NCBI GenBank assembly: GCA_023458095.1
Contig: JAEXAS010000026.1
Location: 62,001-126,000, forward strand
Reading direction: 5' to 3'
Source of the DNA: Actinomycetes bacterium
GTDB taxonomy: Bacteria; Actinomycetota; Actinomycetes; Propionibacteriales; Propionibacteriaceae
DNA length: 64,000 bases
The notes under the pieces are model-generated. The model was not told the origin of the DNA and made no database searches. It saw only the letters and a list, made by a program, of their open reading frames with translations. How positions within the stretch are numbered: position 1 is the first letter of the stretch; the number at the start of each line of letters is the position of its first letter. Position numbers and translations under genes: made by a program. Shown one piece after another: positions 43,179 through 55,400 of the stretch.

Positions 43179-46100
43179 CTATCGGTAGGTGACTGTCATG
43201 GAGGTGACCCCGTCGCAGATGACTCGGACCGAAACGCCTGGCCTAATCGCGCCCAGCGAGGTTCCCGATACGTTCCCGGAGAAGGGGTAGGTGGTTGGCG
43301 CGTAACCGCTCTGAATCTTTCGACAGGTGTAGCTGCCCGAGAACCCGCTGGTATACAGGCGCACAATCCCGTAGCCGGGCGCCTTGGGCGCGTCGGTCGC
43401 AGTGATGCTCACGGAGCGCTTATCCACCGGCGGGGCGGCCCCGGTCTTCTTGGTGGTGCTGACACTGGCAGGGTTGCCGCGGGCCGGGGTGGTGTTGCTC
43501 GTGGTGAGGGTGGCTTTGATGGTGTACGTGGTGGAGTAGTTCAGGCCGCTGCGGCTGCCCGAAGCAGTGAGGGTACCTTTGCCGCTCACGCTGTCGACCA
43601 CCACACCGCCGATGGACAGCTTCAACGTGGCGGTGCGGCCGTTTCCGTTGGCGCTGGCCTTCGCACTGATCTTGGTGCCGGAGACGGTCGCCGAGGTGAT
43701 CTTCGGTGAGATCAGCGGACCGAAAGACGAGGTCGTGCGGGCAGCCGAGGGACTGCATCGGTTCGCCTCATTGCACACCTGGAGCGTGTAGGTGTGCGAG
43801 TCACCGTTGGTCAGCCCGGTAAGCAAGTAGGTCCGTGGCCCGCCACCGACCCCGGGACTAGGCAACGTGGTGGTGCGGCCACCGTCATGCAAAGTGAGTA
43901 CTGAGGACGACCCCCGCGACGCCGGCACCTCATAGGTGAGCCTGATTTGGCCGGAGACTCCGGTGGCCGCTGCAGTCCACGGGTTCCAGTTATCCGGAGT
44001 GCCGGTGGCGGTGAAGGTCGGCGAATCTGCATGGGAGGAGTGTGCCGCGCCACCGGTCGCATTGGTGGCTGTGACCGTATAGACGTAGCTCTTGCCGTCG
44101 TAGGTGACCGTGTCGTCTGTGCATTGCTTGGCCGTGGTGACGCAGATTCTTCGATTGTCGCTGCGCACCACCGTGTAGGTCACGGGCGTGGGACCTTCAG
44201 GCTGGCCCAACTGCCACGAGATCGAGACCGGCGTGGCTGCGCCGAGGGCTCGTCCTGCGATGGGGGTGTTGACCGACAACCCGGACGGTTTCCCCGAGGA
44301 CTGACCTCGAGCAGTCACGCTGGGACCCATGTCCAGGTTGTTCTCCCCGTTCACGCTGAAGAGATAGGACTGGTTGTTCGACGGAGTGGCGACCCGGGCG
44401 CTCGAGGCGCCGGCCCGGACAGGCTTGTCGACCCCGTTGACCCGAATGTGGATCGTCTTGATGGCTGAACCGTCGTTGGCGATCTTGCCCCAACTGACCA
44501 GCACCGAGTGGTCGCGCGGATCGCTGATCTTCACCCAGGCCGGTGCCCCAGGGGCGGTGTCGGGAGTGATCGGCACCGAACTCGAACTCCACGCCGACCA
44601 GCCGGCCTTGTTATGGGCCTGCACCTGGAAGGTGACCGCCTCGCCATTGACCAAGCCTGCCATCTGTAGTGAGGTCGAGCGGCTGGTACTGGTTCGCCCG
44701 GCACCGGGCCCGGAGACGATCTTGACCTGATAGGAGTCGATCGGAGCACCATTGGCCTTGCCCGCGGTCCAGGTCAACGAGGCCGCATGAGACTGAACCG
44801 TCGAACCGCCCCGCGGCGCCGAGGGCGCATCGGGCACCGCATAAACCCCGACCGTCACCGTGCTGCTCACCCACCGGCTTTCCCGGCCAGGGTCGGACGC
44901 CAAGTCTGTGGCCACCACCGAGAACACCACCGTGCCACTGGTAGCCCGATCCGGGGTGATCGACAGGGTCGCGCCGTTCTGGGTGGTGGTCGCCTTGCCG
45001 CCGGAGATCTGGGCGACTTTGACGATCGCTGGCTGAGCGTCCAGCAGTGGTGAACTCAGCGCCAGCGGCACATTCACAGCAGTACCGGCCATCACCTCGG
45101 TCACCTTGACCGGCCGCAGTTGGGGCGCGGGCGCAGCAATCACCTTCACCGGCATCTCGGTGGTCTTCGCAGCAGTACCGGCGATGCCGATCCGCAGCAC
45201 CCCCTCGCCCTGATCGGGGGCGCTGCCGGCCGCTTGGAGATTCACCTGGCCGCCATCAGCCTTCGCCGTGACACCGCTGATGGGGGTCACCCAATCGGCG
45301 GTGTAGCTCAGCTGCCCCACGCCGGCCGGATCCGGGCTCCACACATGGCACAAGGTGGCGATGTCCAGATTCTTGATCTCGCCGCCCTGCACCACCGTCT
45401 GTGGATCCTTCGGACACCGCAATACGGGGGTCGGGGCACCGATCTGAACCGGAATGGAGATGACGGCGCTCAGCACGCCCTCGGCGGTCAAGGAGTCGGC
45501 GTCCATCACTTCCAGGGTGACCGAGGCCGGCCCGACATAGTCGCTGCTGCTGGTCAGAGTGAACCTGTTCGCGTCATCCACCGAGACCGAGAGTTCATCG
45601 GTGGGCGAGGCGGCAGCGTTTCCGCTGGCAATCTTCACAATCTTGGTGCGCGGCGACTCCACAAAGTCACCGATCGAGAAGCTCGCCGTGGCGTTGGACT
45701 TCATCGAGATGCTGCCGTCGACCTTCAACTGTGGGCCGACCTCACCGGCTGCCGGCACATGCACCACTGCCGCCGACACCGCACCGCCGGAGTCCTTGAC
45801 CTGATAGGGAATCGTCTGCGGGTGGCTGAGCAGCGGCACACTCAGTTCGTCACCGACCAAGGTGAGGCCTTCGACCTTGGCCAGGACCTCTACGCCGAGG
45901 TGTTCGGTGCCATCCTCGACGTCCCAGGCATCCGCCAAGAGCCGGGTCGTGGCTTTGGCTCCCTTGATCTCGGCATTGTGGTCGACCGATACCGGCGGAT
46001 TGTTGAATCCCTCCCGCGAGGTGATGGTCACCTTCGCCTGCGGGCCGGTGCCGCCATTACCGACCAGGGCATAGTTGAACACCACGGGCTGGGCATTGTT

Positions 46101-49100
46101 GCCTGGGGCCATCGCCTGAATAGGCCCGATGTCTGATTCGGTGCTCACCTGGTCGGGAACCGGTGAGTTCACTCGGGAAAGCTCAGCAAGTCTGATCTTG
46201 TCGTCGCGGGCCACGAAATCATTGGTGACCACATTGGCATGAACCTTGACTCCTGGCGCAGCCACATACTGATCGTCGATGGCCACCGGCGCCTGGGTTT
46301 GTCCGGGGTCGGTGACCGCGACCTGGACCGTGCCGACTCCGGTACGTCCATATTTGTCGGTGACCACATATTCGAAGCTGTCGGTTCCCACCAGCCCCTC
46401 GGTGGGATAGGCCTCGTAGGTGATGCTGTTGGGGCTGTAGCCCACCACCCGACCCAGGGACGGTGCCGAGTTGATGCCGGCCACCGTCACCGTGTCACCA
46501 TCGGGATCCTGTCCCGAGGTGGGAATCGGGATCTTCACCCGCGAACCGGAAACCACGCGCATTTCCACGCTGGCCGCGCTCGGCGCCCGATCCGGATCGT
46601 CCGCACTGGGTTCGCCATGAATCGACACCAGCACCCGGCTTTGCGCCGTCACTCCGTCGGGAGTCTGAGCGGTGTAGGAGATGACCACCTGACGGCTGCC
46701 GTCGACCGTGGCCGGGGCGACATAACGCACCTGGTCTCCATCGATGAACGCCCGACCGACGTCGCCTTGATCCGCTCCCGCCGTCACGGCCGGGTCCGCC
46801 ACCGGCAGTTCCCCGACGGCGTCGGTACCCAATCCGTCCACGGCCAGGGTGAGGCGTTGACCAGCCATCGAGGTGTCGTTGCTCAAGACATCGATCAGAG
46901 CCGAATCGCCGACTCGGACGGTTGCGGCGTCACTCTTGGCCAAGACGACGTCGTCGTCGAGTTCGGGAAGCTGGGTCACCAGCACATCTCCGGTGGCGGT
47001 CTGCGATCCATTGGTGATCGTGTAGTGGACCGCCTGCGGGTTGGGACCCAGGTCATCGACCACGGGCAGAATGCGAATCCAGCGCCCGGCGATGATCTGG
47101 GCATTGAGCTGGTCCGAAGCCGCAGGGTTCACCGCTTGGACGGTGAGCAGCTTGCCGGTCGGATCGTAGTCATTGCCCAGCACGTCGATCAGCACCGGCA
47201 CTCGGCCCCGCACCGTGGCCTGGTCGGGCATGGCGACCGGGTGATCAGCACCGTCGGTGAAGGCGTCGACGCGGATGACCCCCTTGGCCACCGCTGCGGC
47301 ACCAAAGGCCACCGAATACTCCAGGAAGTAGGGGCCGGCACGGGAGGCGACCACCTGGACCTGCCCGGTCTTGGTGTCAGTGCTCACGGTGAGATTGGCC
47401 TTCTGGGCCACGGGGCCGTTCAGGGTCAGGGTGGCATTCAGACTGCGCGGATCCGCCCCGGGGATGTCATTGGCCAAGGGATAGACCGTGATCGGCTGCC
47501 CCACCTGGCCACGGGCAGTGTCGGGCTCAGCGGTCGCGGACACCGTCGTGGTCGACTTGCGCGCCAGCACCCGCACCTTCGCCGACCCTGCCTTCTTCGC
47601 GGCGCCGACCCCATCGCTGACGGTATAGGTCACGGTCTTGACCTGGTCGGTATCGACCTGATCGGCGGTGTACTGAATCCCACCATCGGCACCCACCGCG
47701 ATCGCCGCATTACCCTCCCGGGCCGAGAGCACGCTGACCGGATCGCCTTCAGCGTCCCGCCAACTCGGCAAGACCGCCATCGAGACGGTGCCGAAGGAGG
47801 TGACCGAGTAGCGCGGCGTATTCACAGTGCTGACCTGGTAGGGCGCGGTCTCCTGGTCGCCGGCATCACGGACGATGACCTGGCCATCATCGGTGACTCG
47901 ACCATTGGAGATGGTGTAGCCGAACTTCACCAAGGACACGCCGTCCGGCAAGAACAGCTTGACAGTCTGACCGTCCGGCGAGATCTGGACATCAACGCCG
48001 TCAGGGACGCCGGCAAGATTCAGCGATTGAATCGACAACACCCCGCCTGCGGTATCAGTGTCGTTGTCCAAGACGTGCAGAACCGTGGTGCGATCGGTAC
48101 GGGCCTTCAGATCATCGTCGGCCGCGTGCGGCTTGGCGTCGGAGGCCTCGGCCTGACGCTCCTGCTGCTGTTGCTGCGAACCCTGAGGATTCAGGTCCGG
48201 CCAATTGTCGATACTGGTCTTCGTGTCCAGGTCCCAGGCACGCCCATTGGCCTGATCATTCAGCAGCACCAGCCCATGATTGATCCGAAACACCGGACGG
48301 ATCAGTCCCCCGGTCCGGTCGACCTGCTGCACCTCGACCCCGGTACCGTCGCAGGCACGAACGACCCGTCCCTTGCCGGCCCAGGCTCCGAAATCGCAGC
48401 CGGCCAGGTGCACCGGCATTGCTGGGGCCCCATCACCGCCACCGTCGATGGTGGCCACCTGGCCCGAACCGAGACCGACCCGAAACAAGGTGCTGGTCGT
48501 GGCGACCAGCACCGAACTCGCCGACGGTCCGGGCTGCTGCAGTCGAGCCACCGGATCAGACGGAACGGTCGCGGAGCGTCCATCACCGAATCGCAGGATC
48601 CCGGCCGCAGCGTCCAGAGCGACCACCGTGTCACCCACGCTGGTCAGAATCACCGATCCCATCGAAGGCCATGGGGTGGACTGCGTCACCGTGAAGGACT
48701 CCCCCGCCGGGCGCAGTGTCACCAGCCGACCCCGGGTGTCAGCCACGAATACCGTGCCGTCTTCTGCGACGGCCAAGGCTGCCCGCACGTCCTGGTCGGT
48801 GATGCCAAGATCGGCCAGCGGTTTGGTGGATCCCCCCAAGCCGCTCACATTCGCCGCGCCACCCAGCGGGTCGTAGCGGGTCGCCCAGACCTTGCCGGTG
48901 CGATCCAGCACGGCCACGGTGCCGCCGCGCACCTGCACCGCTCCGGTCGCATCCAGCCCCACCCCCTGATCGGCGAGCGGTTTGCCAGTGGCCGTGTCGA
49001 TCGGGGTCAGTGTGGCGTTGCTCTGGTCCCAGCCCACGACCTGGTTGCCGTCTTGAAGAATGTCCAACTCATAGGACAGCAGGCGTACCCCTGGTGGCGA

Positions 49101-49313
49101 GAGTCGCGCATCGAGGCCACCAGCAGCTTTGTTGATCCGGCCATATTCGCCACCGGTATTGTTCGAAATCCACACGCCGGTGTCGTTCAAATCAAGTTCG
49201 CGCACGGGGTAACCCACAGCGGCGACGGCCCACCAGAGCAACGAAAGCACCACGCCAGCGGTCAACACCGTTGGCAGCAGACGCCCCAACTTCGTGATAA
49301 AACCCCTAGTCAA
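43179..49313 (-). CDS. Giant Ig-like/fibronectin-III surface protein B
   Basis: 2044 residues from TTG 49313; GGGAG lies seven bases upstream and the N-terminus then aligns residue for residue with paralogue A. The open frame continues to 49430, but the extra 39 residues have no counterpart. An N-terminal helix is followed by a beta-rich outside domain (about 35-390), cadherin/Ig-like repeats (from about 394, e.g. TTVLHVLDNDTD, VPVLIDVLGNDYDP) and fibronectin-III repeats (from about 1491, e.g. QVQAHNKAGWS). The last ~60 residues hold two Cys (SGSYTCRKI, VRVICDGV). It is probably a fibre or adhesin held by its N-terminal helix. It follows A by 183 bases. Confidence 0.85.
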   Translation of the reverse strand: MTRGFITKLGRLLPTVLTAGVVLSLLWWAVAAVGYPVRELDLNDTGVWISNNTGGEYGRINKAAGGLDARLSPPGVRLLSYELDILQDGNQVVGWDQSNATLTPIDTATGKPLADQGVGLDATGAVQVRGGTVAVLDRTGKVWATRYDPLGGAANVSGLGGSTKPLADLGITDQDVRAALAVAEDGTVFVADTRGRLVTLRPAGESFTVTQSTPWPSMGSVILTSVGDTVVALDAAAGILRFGDGRSATVPSDPVARLQQPGPSASSVLVATTSTLFRVGLGSGQVATIDGGGDGAPAMPVHLAGCDFGAWAGKGRVVRACDGTGVEVQQVDRTGGLIRPVFRINHGLVLLNDQANGRAWDLDTKTSIDNWPDLNPQGSQQQQQERQAEASDAKPHAADDDLKARTDRTTVLHVLDNDTDTAGGVLSIQSLNLAGVPDGVDVQISPDGQTVKLFLPDGVSLVKFGYTISNGRVTDDGQVIVRDAGDQETAPYQVSTVNTPRYSVTSFGTVSMAVLPSWRDAEGDPVSVLSAREGNAAIAVGADGGIQYTADQVDTDQVKTVTYTVSDGVGAAKKAGSAKVRVLARKSTTTVSATAEPDTARGQVGQPITVYPLANDIPGADPRSLNATLTLNGPVAQKANLTVSTDTKTGQVQVVASRAGPYFLEYSVAFGAAAVAKGVIRVDAFTDGADHPVAMPDQATVRGRVPVLIDVLGNDYDPTGKLLTVQAVNPAASDQLNAQIIAGRWIRILPVVDDLGPNPQAVHYTITNGSQTATGDVLVTQLPELDDDVVLAKSDAATVRVGDSALIDVLSNDTSMAGQRLTLAVDGLGTDAVGELPVADPAVTAGADQGDVGRAFIDGDQVRYVAPATVDGSRQVVISYTAQTPDGVTAQSRVLVSIHGEPSADDPDRAPSAASVEMRVVSGSRVKIPIPTSGQDPDGDTVTVAGINSAPSLGRVVGYSPNSITYEAYPTEGLVGTDSFEYVVTDKYGRTGVGTVQVAVTDPGQTQAPVAIDDQYVAAPGVKVHANVVTNDFVARDDKIRLAELSRVNSPVPDQVSTESDIGPIQAMAPGNNAQPVVFNYALVGNGGTGPQAKVTITSREGFNNPPVSVDHNAEIKGAKATTRLLADAWDVEDGTEHLGVEVLAKVEGLTLVGDELSVPLLSHPQTIPYQVKDSGGAVSAAVVHVPAAGEVGPQLKVDGSISMKSNATASFSIGDFVESPRTKIVKIASGNAAASPTDELSVSVDDANRFTLTSSSDYVGPASVTLEVMDADSLTAEGVLSAVISIPVQIGAPTPVLRCPKDPQTVVQGGEIKNLDIATLCHVWSPDPAGVGQLSYTADWVTPISGVTAKADGGQVNLQAAGSAPDQGEGVLRIGIAGTAAKTTEMPVKVIAAPAPQLRPVKVTEVMAGTAVNVPLALSSPLLDAQPAIVKVAQISGGKATTTQNGATLSITPDRATSGTVVFSVVATDLASDPGRESRWVSSTVTVGVYAVPDAPSAPRGGSTVQSHAASLTWTAGKANGAPIDSYQVKIVSGPGAGRTSTSRSTSLQMAGLVNGEAVTFQVQAHNKAGWSAWSSSSVPITPDTAPGAPAWVKISDPRDHSVLVSWGKIANDGSAIKTIHIRVNGVDKPVRAGASSARVATPSNNQSYLFSVNGENNLDMGPSVTARGQSSGKPSGLSVNTPIAGRALGAATPVSISWQLGQPEGPTPVTYTVVRSDNRRICVTTAKQCTDDTVTYDGKSYVYTVTATNATGGAAHSSHADSPTFTATGTPDNWNPWTAAATGVSGQIRLTYEVPASRGSSSVLTLHDGGRTTTLPSPGVGGGPRTYLLTGLTNGDSHTYTLQVCNEANRCSPSAARTTSSFGPLISPKITSATVSGTKISAKASANGNGRTATLKLSIGGVVVDSVSGKGTLTASGSRSGLNYSTTYTIKATLTTSNTTPARGNPASVSTTKKTGAAPPVDKRSVSITATDAPKAPGYGIVRLYTSGFSGSYTCRKIQSGYAPTTYPFSGNVSGTSLGAIRPGVSVRVICDGVTSMTVTYR

Positions 49314-49496
49314 AATGGCACTCCCGCCAAACCAACGCCCCCGAAGACTTCTGCGCAGAGCATATCGTTCACCGAAACCACAACAAAGCCCGCAATCTGT
49401 CAATCGGACGACCCGGAGAGAACTCCCCACAATGCAGGATCACAAGCCCAGAGGCTCAATTCGTCGGCGGCGCCGGCCACCTCACCCCGAGGCCAG

Positions 49497-52400
49497 CTAG
49501 CCCCAGGGGACTCTGCCGCTGGACACCCCACCACAGGTGACCACGATCCAGTTGCCGCCATAAAGCTTGTCGGTGGTCAGCACGCCATTGTTTTGGGTCC
49601 AAGACCCGCCCCAGGCGCCGAACAGATCACTGTCGGTGATCCGGCAGGTCGCCGATGAGCTGAAGTCCTGTAGTTCCACCACCACCCAATGACACTTCGA
49701 GGAGGAACAGTTGTAGTACTGGTCCACGCGGGTCTCTTGGGCTCCCATCCGAACCAGAACCTTCGGCTCGGCAGGGCGGGGACCGGTCTTGGCCGAGCCG
49801 ATCTTCTCCTTGGTGGCGCGGCTGTAGGGGCTGGTGTCCACCACTTGCACGGTGACATTCACGGTGGTGTCCCACCCGATCTGGGCCGAACACTGTCGCG
49901 ACAGCGATCCCGAACTCGAACCCGATTCGCATCGAGTGCCGCCGATCTTGACCACGAGCTTGGCACTGGCACCACTCCCGTTCCCGGTGGCACTGACGGT
50001 GACCGAATCACCGCTGGCCGACGTCGAGAAGTCCGGCGTGGCCAAAGGACCGTAGGGGGTCACGGTATGCGTACCGGAGGTGGTGCAGTGTCCGGCCTCA
50101 TTGCAGACTCGCAGGCTCAACGAATAGGAGCCGCCGTTGGACAGCCGGTCAATGGTGGTGCTGGCCGCGCCACCGCTGGGCGTGCTCGCCGGCATCGACC
50201 GGAAGGGGGCGTCGTCCTTCAGCAGCGTCACCGTTGAACTCGCACCGCGCGACTTCGGCACGGTGTAATTCAGCGAAACCGTCCCATCGGTTCCGGTGGG
50301 GGTCGCGGTCCAACTCTGCCAGTCATCGGGCGTCCCGGTGGCGGCCCATTTCGGAGAGGACGCCCGCACCGAGTGGGCAGCCCCACCGGTTCCATTGGTG
50401 GCGGTGACCTCGTAGGTGTAGATGGTTCCGTCGAAAGTCACCTTGTCGTCGGTGCACGAGAATGCGGTCGTGCCCCGACAGATCGACGTGCCATCGCTGC
50501 GGGTGACGGCAAAGGTCACCGGCGCCGGCCCCTCGGCAGAGGCCAGGGACCAGGCCACCTTCACCGCAGTGGCCGCACCGACCGAATCTCGCGGCTGCGG
50601 AGCACCCACCACCAAGCCGATCGGCTTTCCCGACGACTGCCCTCTCGTGGACACCGCCGTGCCAATGTCGTAGGAGTTCTCACCGGCCACGGTGAAGGTG
50701 TAGGGAAGATTGTTCGACGGCGTCGCGACTCGCAGACTTCGTGCCGTACCGGCTGCGTCATAGGTCACCCCGTTGACGGTGACGTGCACCGTGGTCAGCG
50801 CTGAGCCGTCATTGCTGATCGGCCCCCAAGAGACCAACACCGATTTGTCCTGGGGATCGGAGACCTTCACCCAGGCTGGGGATCCTGGTGCGGTGTTCGG
50901 GGTGATCGGGACCGACGCCGGGCTGGGTCGCGACAAGCCGGCCTTGTTGTGGGCCTGCACCGTGAAGGTCATGGCTCGACCGTTCTCCAGCCCATTGAGT
51001 TGGCAGGGAGTCGAGCGGCACTCAAAGGTCCGCCCAGCGCCCGGTCCACTGGCGATCCGCACCTGGTAGCCATCGATCGCAGCGCCGTTGGCTTTGCCAG
51101 GCTGCCACGACAGCGTCGCGGCATGGCTTTGCACGACCGGACCGTTGCGCGGACGACCCGGCGGGTCGGGCACGGCATAGACCACCACGGTGATCGTGCC
51201 TTCCACCCACCGGTCCTTGCGTCCCGGATCACTGGCCAGATCCGTCGCGCGAATCCGGTAGGTGACCTCGCCGGACGTGCGCTGATCAGGCGTGATCGTC
51301 ACCGAGGCGTCGTCGTGAGTGGCGGTGGCCGCCCCACCGGCGAGCTTCTCCACCTCGAGCACGGCAATCTGGGGGTCCAGCAGCGGTGAGTCCATGGCGA
51401 TCGACAGCGAAACGGGAACACCTGCCTTGATGTCGGCGATGCGCTGGGCGCGTAGTTGCGCCGGTGGTGCCGCGACGACCGCGACATTGATGGTGGCCGA
51501 CTTCGCCTGGGTGCCCGGGATGGAGACGGTGAAGCTGCCTTGACTGCCGCCGGTGGCCGATCCGTCGGCCTGAAGACGTACCTGGGAACCGTCAGCACCC
51601 ACCTGAACGCCGTCGACCGCGGTCACCCACTGCGCCGCATAGTGCAGGGACGGCAGCTCGCCGGGGTCGGCACTCCACACATGACACAAGGTGGTGATGT
51701 CGAGTTTGCGGACCTCGCCGCCCTGAACCACGACCTGCGGCACGTTCGGGCAGCGCAGCACTGGCGTGGGCGCCCCGACCTGAACCGGAATCGTCACCAG
51801 AGACCGCAGCACACCGTCATCGGTCTGGGACTGCGAATCCATGACTTCGACGGTCACCGAACCGGGCCCCACATAGCCGTGGGAGGAGGTCAGGGTGAGG
51901 CGGGTGGCGTCGACCGTCTGGACGGCGAGATTCGCCACGGGGGAAGCCTGCGGACGCGTCCCGACGATCCGCACCACCTGGGTGCGGGGAGACTCCACAT
52001 AGTCGGCCACCGAGATGGTTCGAGCCGAGTCGCTGGGGATCTCGATGCGGCCACCGCTGGTGAGCCGAGGTGGTCCGACTCCGGCCGGAACATAGACCAC
52101 CGCCGCGCTCACCGCCCCCTTGGCGTCACTGACTTGGAAGGCGATGGTCTGAGGCTGATCCAACACCGGCACCGTCAACTGGCCCCCGATCAGGGTCGCA
52201 CCCGGCACCGTGCTGAGCACCTCGGGAGTCAACTGGGCCGGCGGGCCGTCCGGGTCCCAGGCACGATCCAACAGATTCGCGGTGGCCCGGTCACCGGAGA
52301 CCTGCGCAACCTGGTCAGCCACCACCGGCGGATTGTTGAAGCCTTCTTTGGCAAGGATCCTCAGTGTGGCGCCTGGGCCGGTGCCGCCGTTACCCACCAG

Positions 52401-55400
52401 GGAGTAGTTGACCACCGTGGGCTGATCGAAGGCGCCGGGAGCCAGAGCCGTGATCGGACCAGTGGGGCTGCTCAGCGCCACCCCATTGGGCAGCGGCTTG
52501 TTCGTTTCGGCCAGGTCGGTGATGGACACCGCATCATCGGGGGCGAGCAGGTCGTTGGCCAAGACATGGGCTTCGACCTCAGCACCCGGTGCTGCGGTGA
52601 TGACATCGTCGATTGCTACCGGCGCTTGAGTCTGCCCCGGTTCGGTGACGGCGACCCTGATGCTGCCCGATCCGCTCTGACCGTACTTGTCCACCACGGT
52701 GTAGCCAAAGGTGTCGGTTCCCACCAGGCCGTCGGTGGGGTAGGCCTCATAGGTGATGCTTTGCGGGGTCATCGCGACAACCCGGCCCAACGTCGGCGCC
52801 GAGGCGATCGAGGCGACGGTGACGGTGTCACCATCGGGATCCTGGCCACAGGTTGGGATCATGATGGTGACCCGCGAACCAGAAACCACCCGCATCTCGA
52901 CATTGCCCGCATTCGGCGCCTGGTTCGGGGCATCGACGCTGGGTTCTGGATTGATGGTCACCACGGCCTGGCTTTCGGCGGTATCACCCGAGACTGTCTG
53001 GGCGGTGTAGGAGATGACCACCTGGCGGACGTCCGGCACCGTCGCCGGAGGCACGTAGCGCACCTGCGAGCCTCGAATGTACGCCCGCCCGACATCGCCT
53101 TGATCCTCGGTGGCGCTGCGGGAGGGATCAACCACCCGAAGCTGGCCGTCGGCTCCCCCGGCTTGACCGTCGGTGGCCAGCGACAAGGCCTGCCCGCCCA
53201 AGGAGCTGTCATTGGCCAGCACCGGAATGAGCACCGAATCCCCGGCCCGCACCACGGCGCTGTCTTTGCGGGCCAGGACCGCATCCTGGGCTACCTCCGG
53301 AAGCTGGGTGAGCAACACATCACCGCTGGCCTCCTGCTCGCCATTGGTGACGGTGTAGTGGACCGCCTGCGGATTGGGGAACAGCGTGGCCGTCGGCAGG
53401 ATCCGCAACCAGCGCCCTGCCACGACCTGGACCTGGACCTGCGTGGGTTGGGCGGGGTCGGCGTCCTGGACGGTGAGCAGGCCACCGCCCGGGTCGTAGT
53501 CGTTGGCGAGGACATCGACCAGCACCGGACTCTGACCTCGGATCCCCACCTGATCGGGCATGGCCACCGGACGGCCGGCCCCGGACGCGGCGGCAACATC
53601 CACCCGAATCCGTCCGGTCGCCACCGGAGCATTGCCGTAGGCGACGGTGTAGCTCAGCAGGTAGGACCCGGCCCGCGTGGCCACAGCCAGCACCTGACCG
53701 CTTCGCACATCGGTGGTGACCGTCAGATTGGCCTTGCCGGAAACCTCGGAGTTCAGCCGCAATCGGGCTGACAGATCGCGCGGATCAGCACCCGGGCGAT
53801 CATTGGCCAAGGGTGTGATCGCGATGGGCTTGCCCACCTCGCCGCGGGCAATGTCCGGCTCGGCCACCGCCGCCACCGTCCGGGTGGATTTGTGGGCAGC
53901 CAGGACCCGCACACTCACCTTTCCGGCGGCTTCGCCGCGCCGGTCACCGTCCGTGACGCGGTAGCTGACCGCGCGCACGACTTCGGCTGGCTCCTCGCCG
54001 GCAGTGAAGGTGATGACGCCGTCGCTGGTCACCGGGATCGGGGAACCATCCTCAGCGCTGGCGCTCAAGACGGTGACCGGATCACCCTCATCGTCGCGCC
54101 ACTGGCTGGTCACTGGAATCGACACGGTGCCGAACGACGGCGAGGCATAGGTCACCGGCTGATAGCGCGGACGTAGGTGCGGGGCGGTCTGCCGAGTGCC
54201 GGCATCGGTGACGGTGACCGCACCCTCATCGGTGGCCACACCGTTGGAGACCACATAGCCGAATCGGGCCACTGAGGCCCCACTGGGCAGCGAGAACAGC
54301 ACCGCCTGGCCGTCTGGAGAGATCTGCGCGCGGGTCCCCTTGGGCAGTTCCGCGGTCGTGATCGAACTGATCGCCAAGATGCCACCAGCGGTGTCCATGT
54401 CGTTGTCCAACAGGTGGAGCACCGTGGTTCGTCCTGGGCGGGCCAGGAGTTGGTCGTCGACCGCGTGCGGCTTGGCATCAGCCGGGCTGGCCTGCTTCTC
54501 GGTCTGCTTTTGCTGATTGGCCTGCGGACGCAGATCGGGCCAGTTGTCGACGCTGCGTTGCTCGTCCAGATCCCAAGCCCGGCCATTGGCTTGGTCGTTG
54601 AGCAGAAGCTGGGAGTGATTCACCCGGAACACCGGACGCAGCAGGCCAGCGCCACGATCGACCTGTTGCACCTCCAGATGGGTGTTGTCGCAGGCCCGGG
54701 AAACCCGCCCAGGACCGGCCCAGGCCGCGAAGTCACAGCCACCCAGCCGAACCGGAGAAGCAGGTTCGCCATTGCCACCGGTATCCACCGGGGTGATCAG
54801 GCCGGTGTCCAAGCCCACCCGCAGCAGGGCAGTGCTGGTGGCGACCAGAACCCAGTCGGCCTGCGGGCCGGGCTGCTGCAGGCGCCACGATGCACCCTCC
54901 ACAGCAACCTGGGTGCCATGGGGCAGTGTCAGGTGGCCCGTCGTGGAATCCAGCACCACAACACGAGTGCCGACCGTGGTGATGGCGATGGCACCTGAGG
55001 TGGCTGACCCCTCGGCGACGACGGGCGCAGCGAAGGTGTCACCGTGTACCGGGATCGTGATGCGGCGTCCGTTGTTGCCGGCCACCGTCACCGTGCCGTC
55101 GATGGCCACCGCCAGCGCTGCAGCGCCGCGCGGTGCGTCGGCAGGCAGACCGAGTTCGGCCAGCGGCTTGGTGGCCGAGTCGAGGGTGGCGAGGTTCGCC
55201 TCCCCCACCAGCGGGTCGTATCTGGTCGCCCACACCCGACCGGATCGATCCAGGCGCGCGATGGTGCCGCCGCCGACCATCAGCGAGCTCTCCGGTTCCA
55301 CACCGATCTCGGCATTGGACTTCGGCTTGCCCAAAGCGGTGTCGATCATGGTCGCGGTGGCGTTCGTCTGGTCCCAGCCCAGCGCCAAGGCACCGTCTTG

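Noticed and set aside
49314..49430. Longer start (49430) for giant protein B
   Set aside because: The extra 39 residues have no match in paralogue A, while TTG 49313 has a good ribosome site and aligns with A's first residue.
46239..49658. A 1139-codon open frame antisense to giant protein B, and similar long ones at 38477-41044, 51456-53771 and 60415-63012
   Set aside because: All lie opposite real genes in the complementary frame and consist of Arg/Gly/His-rich sequence without domains.
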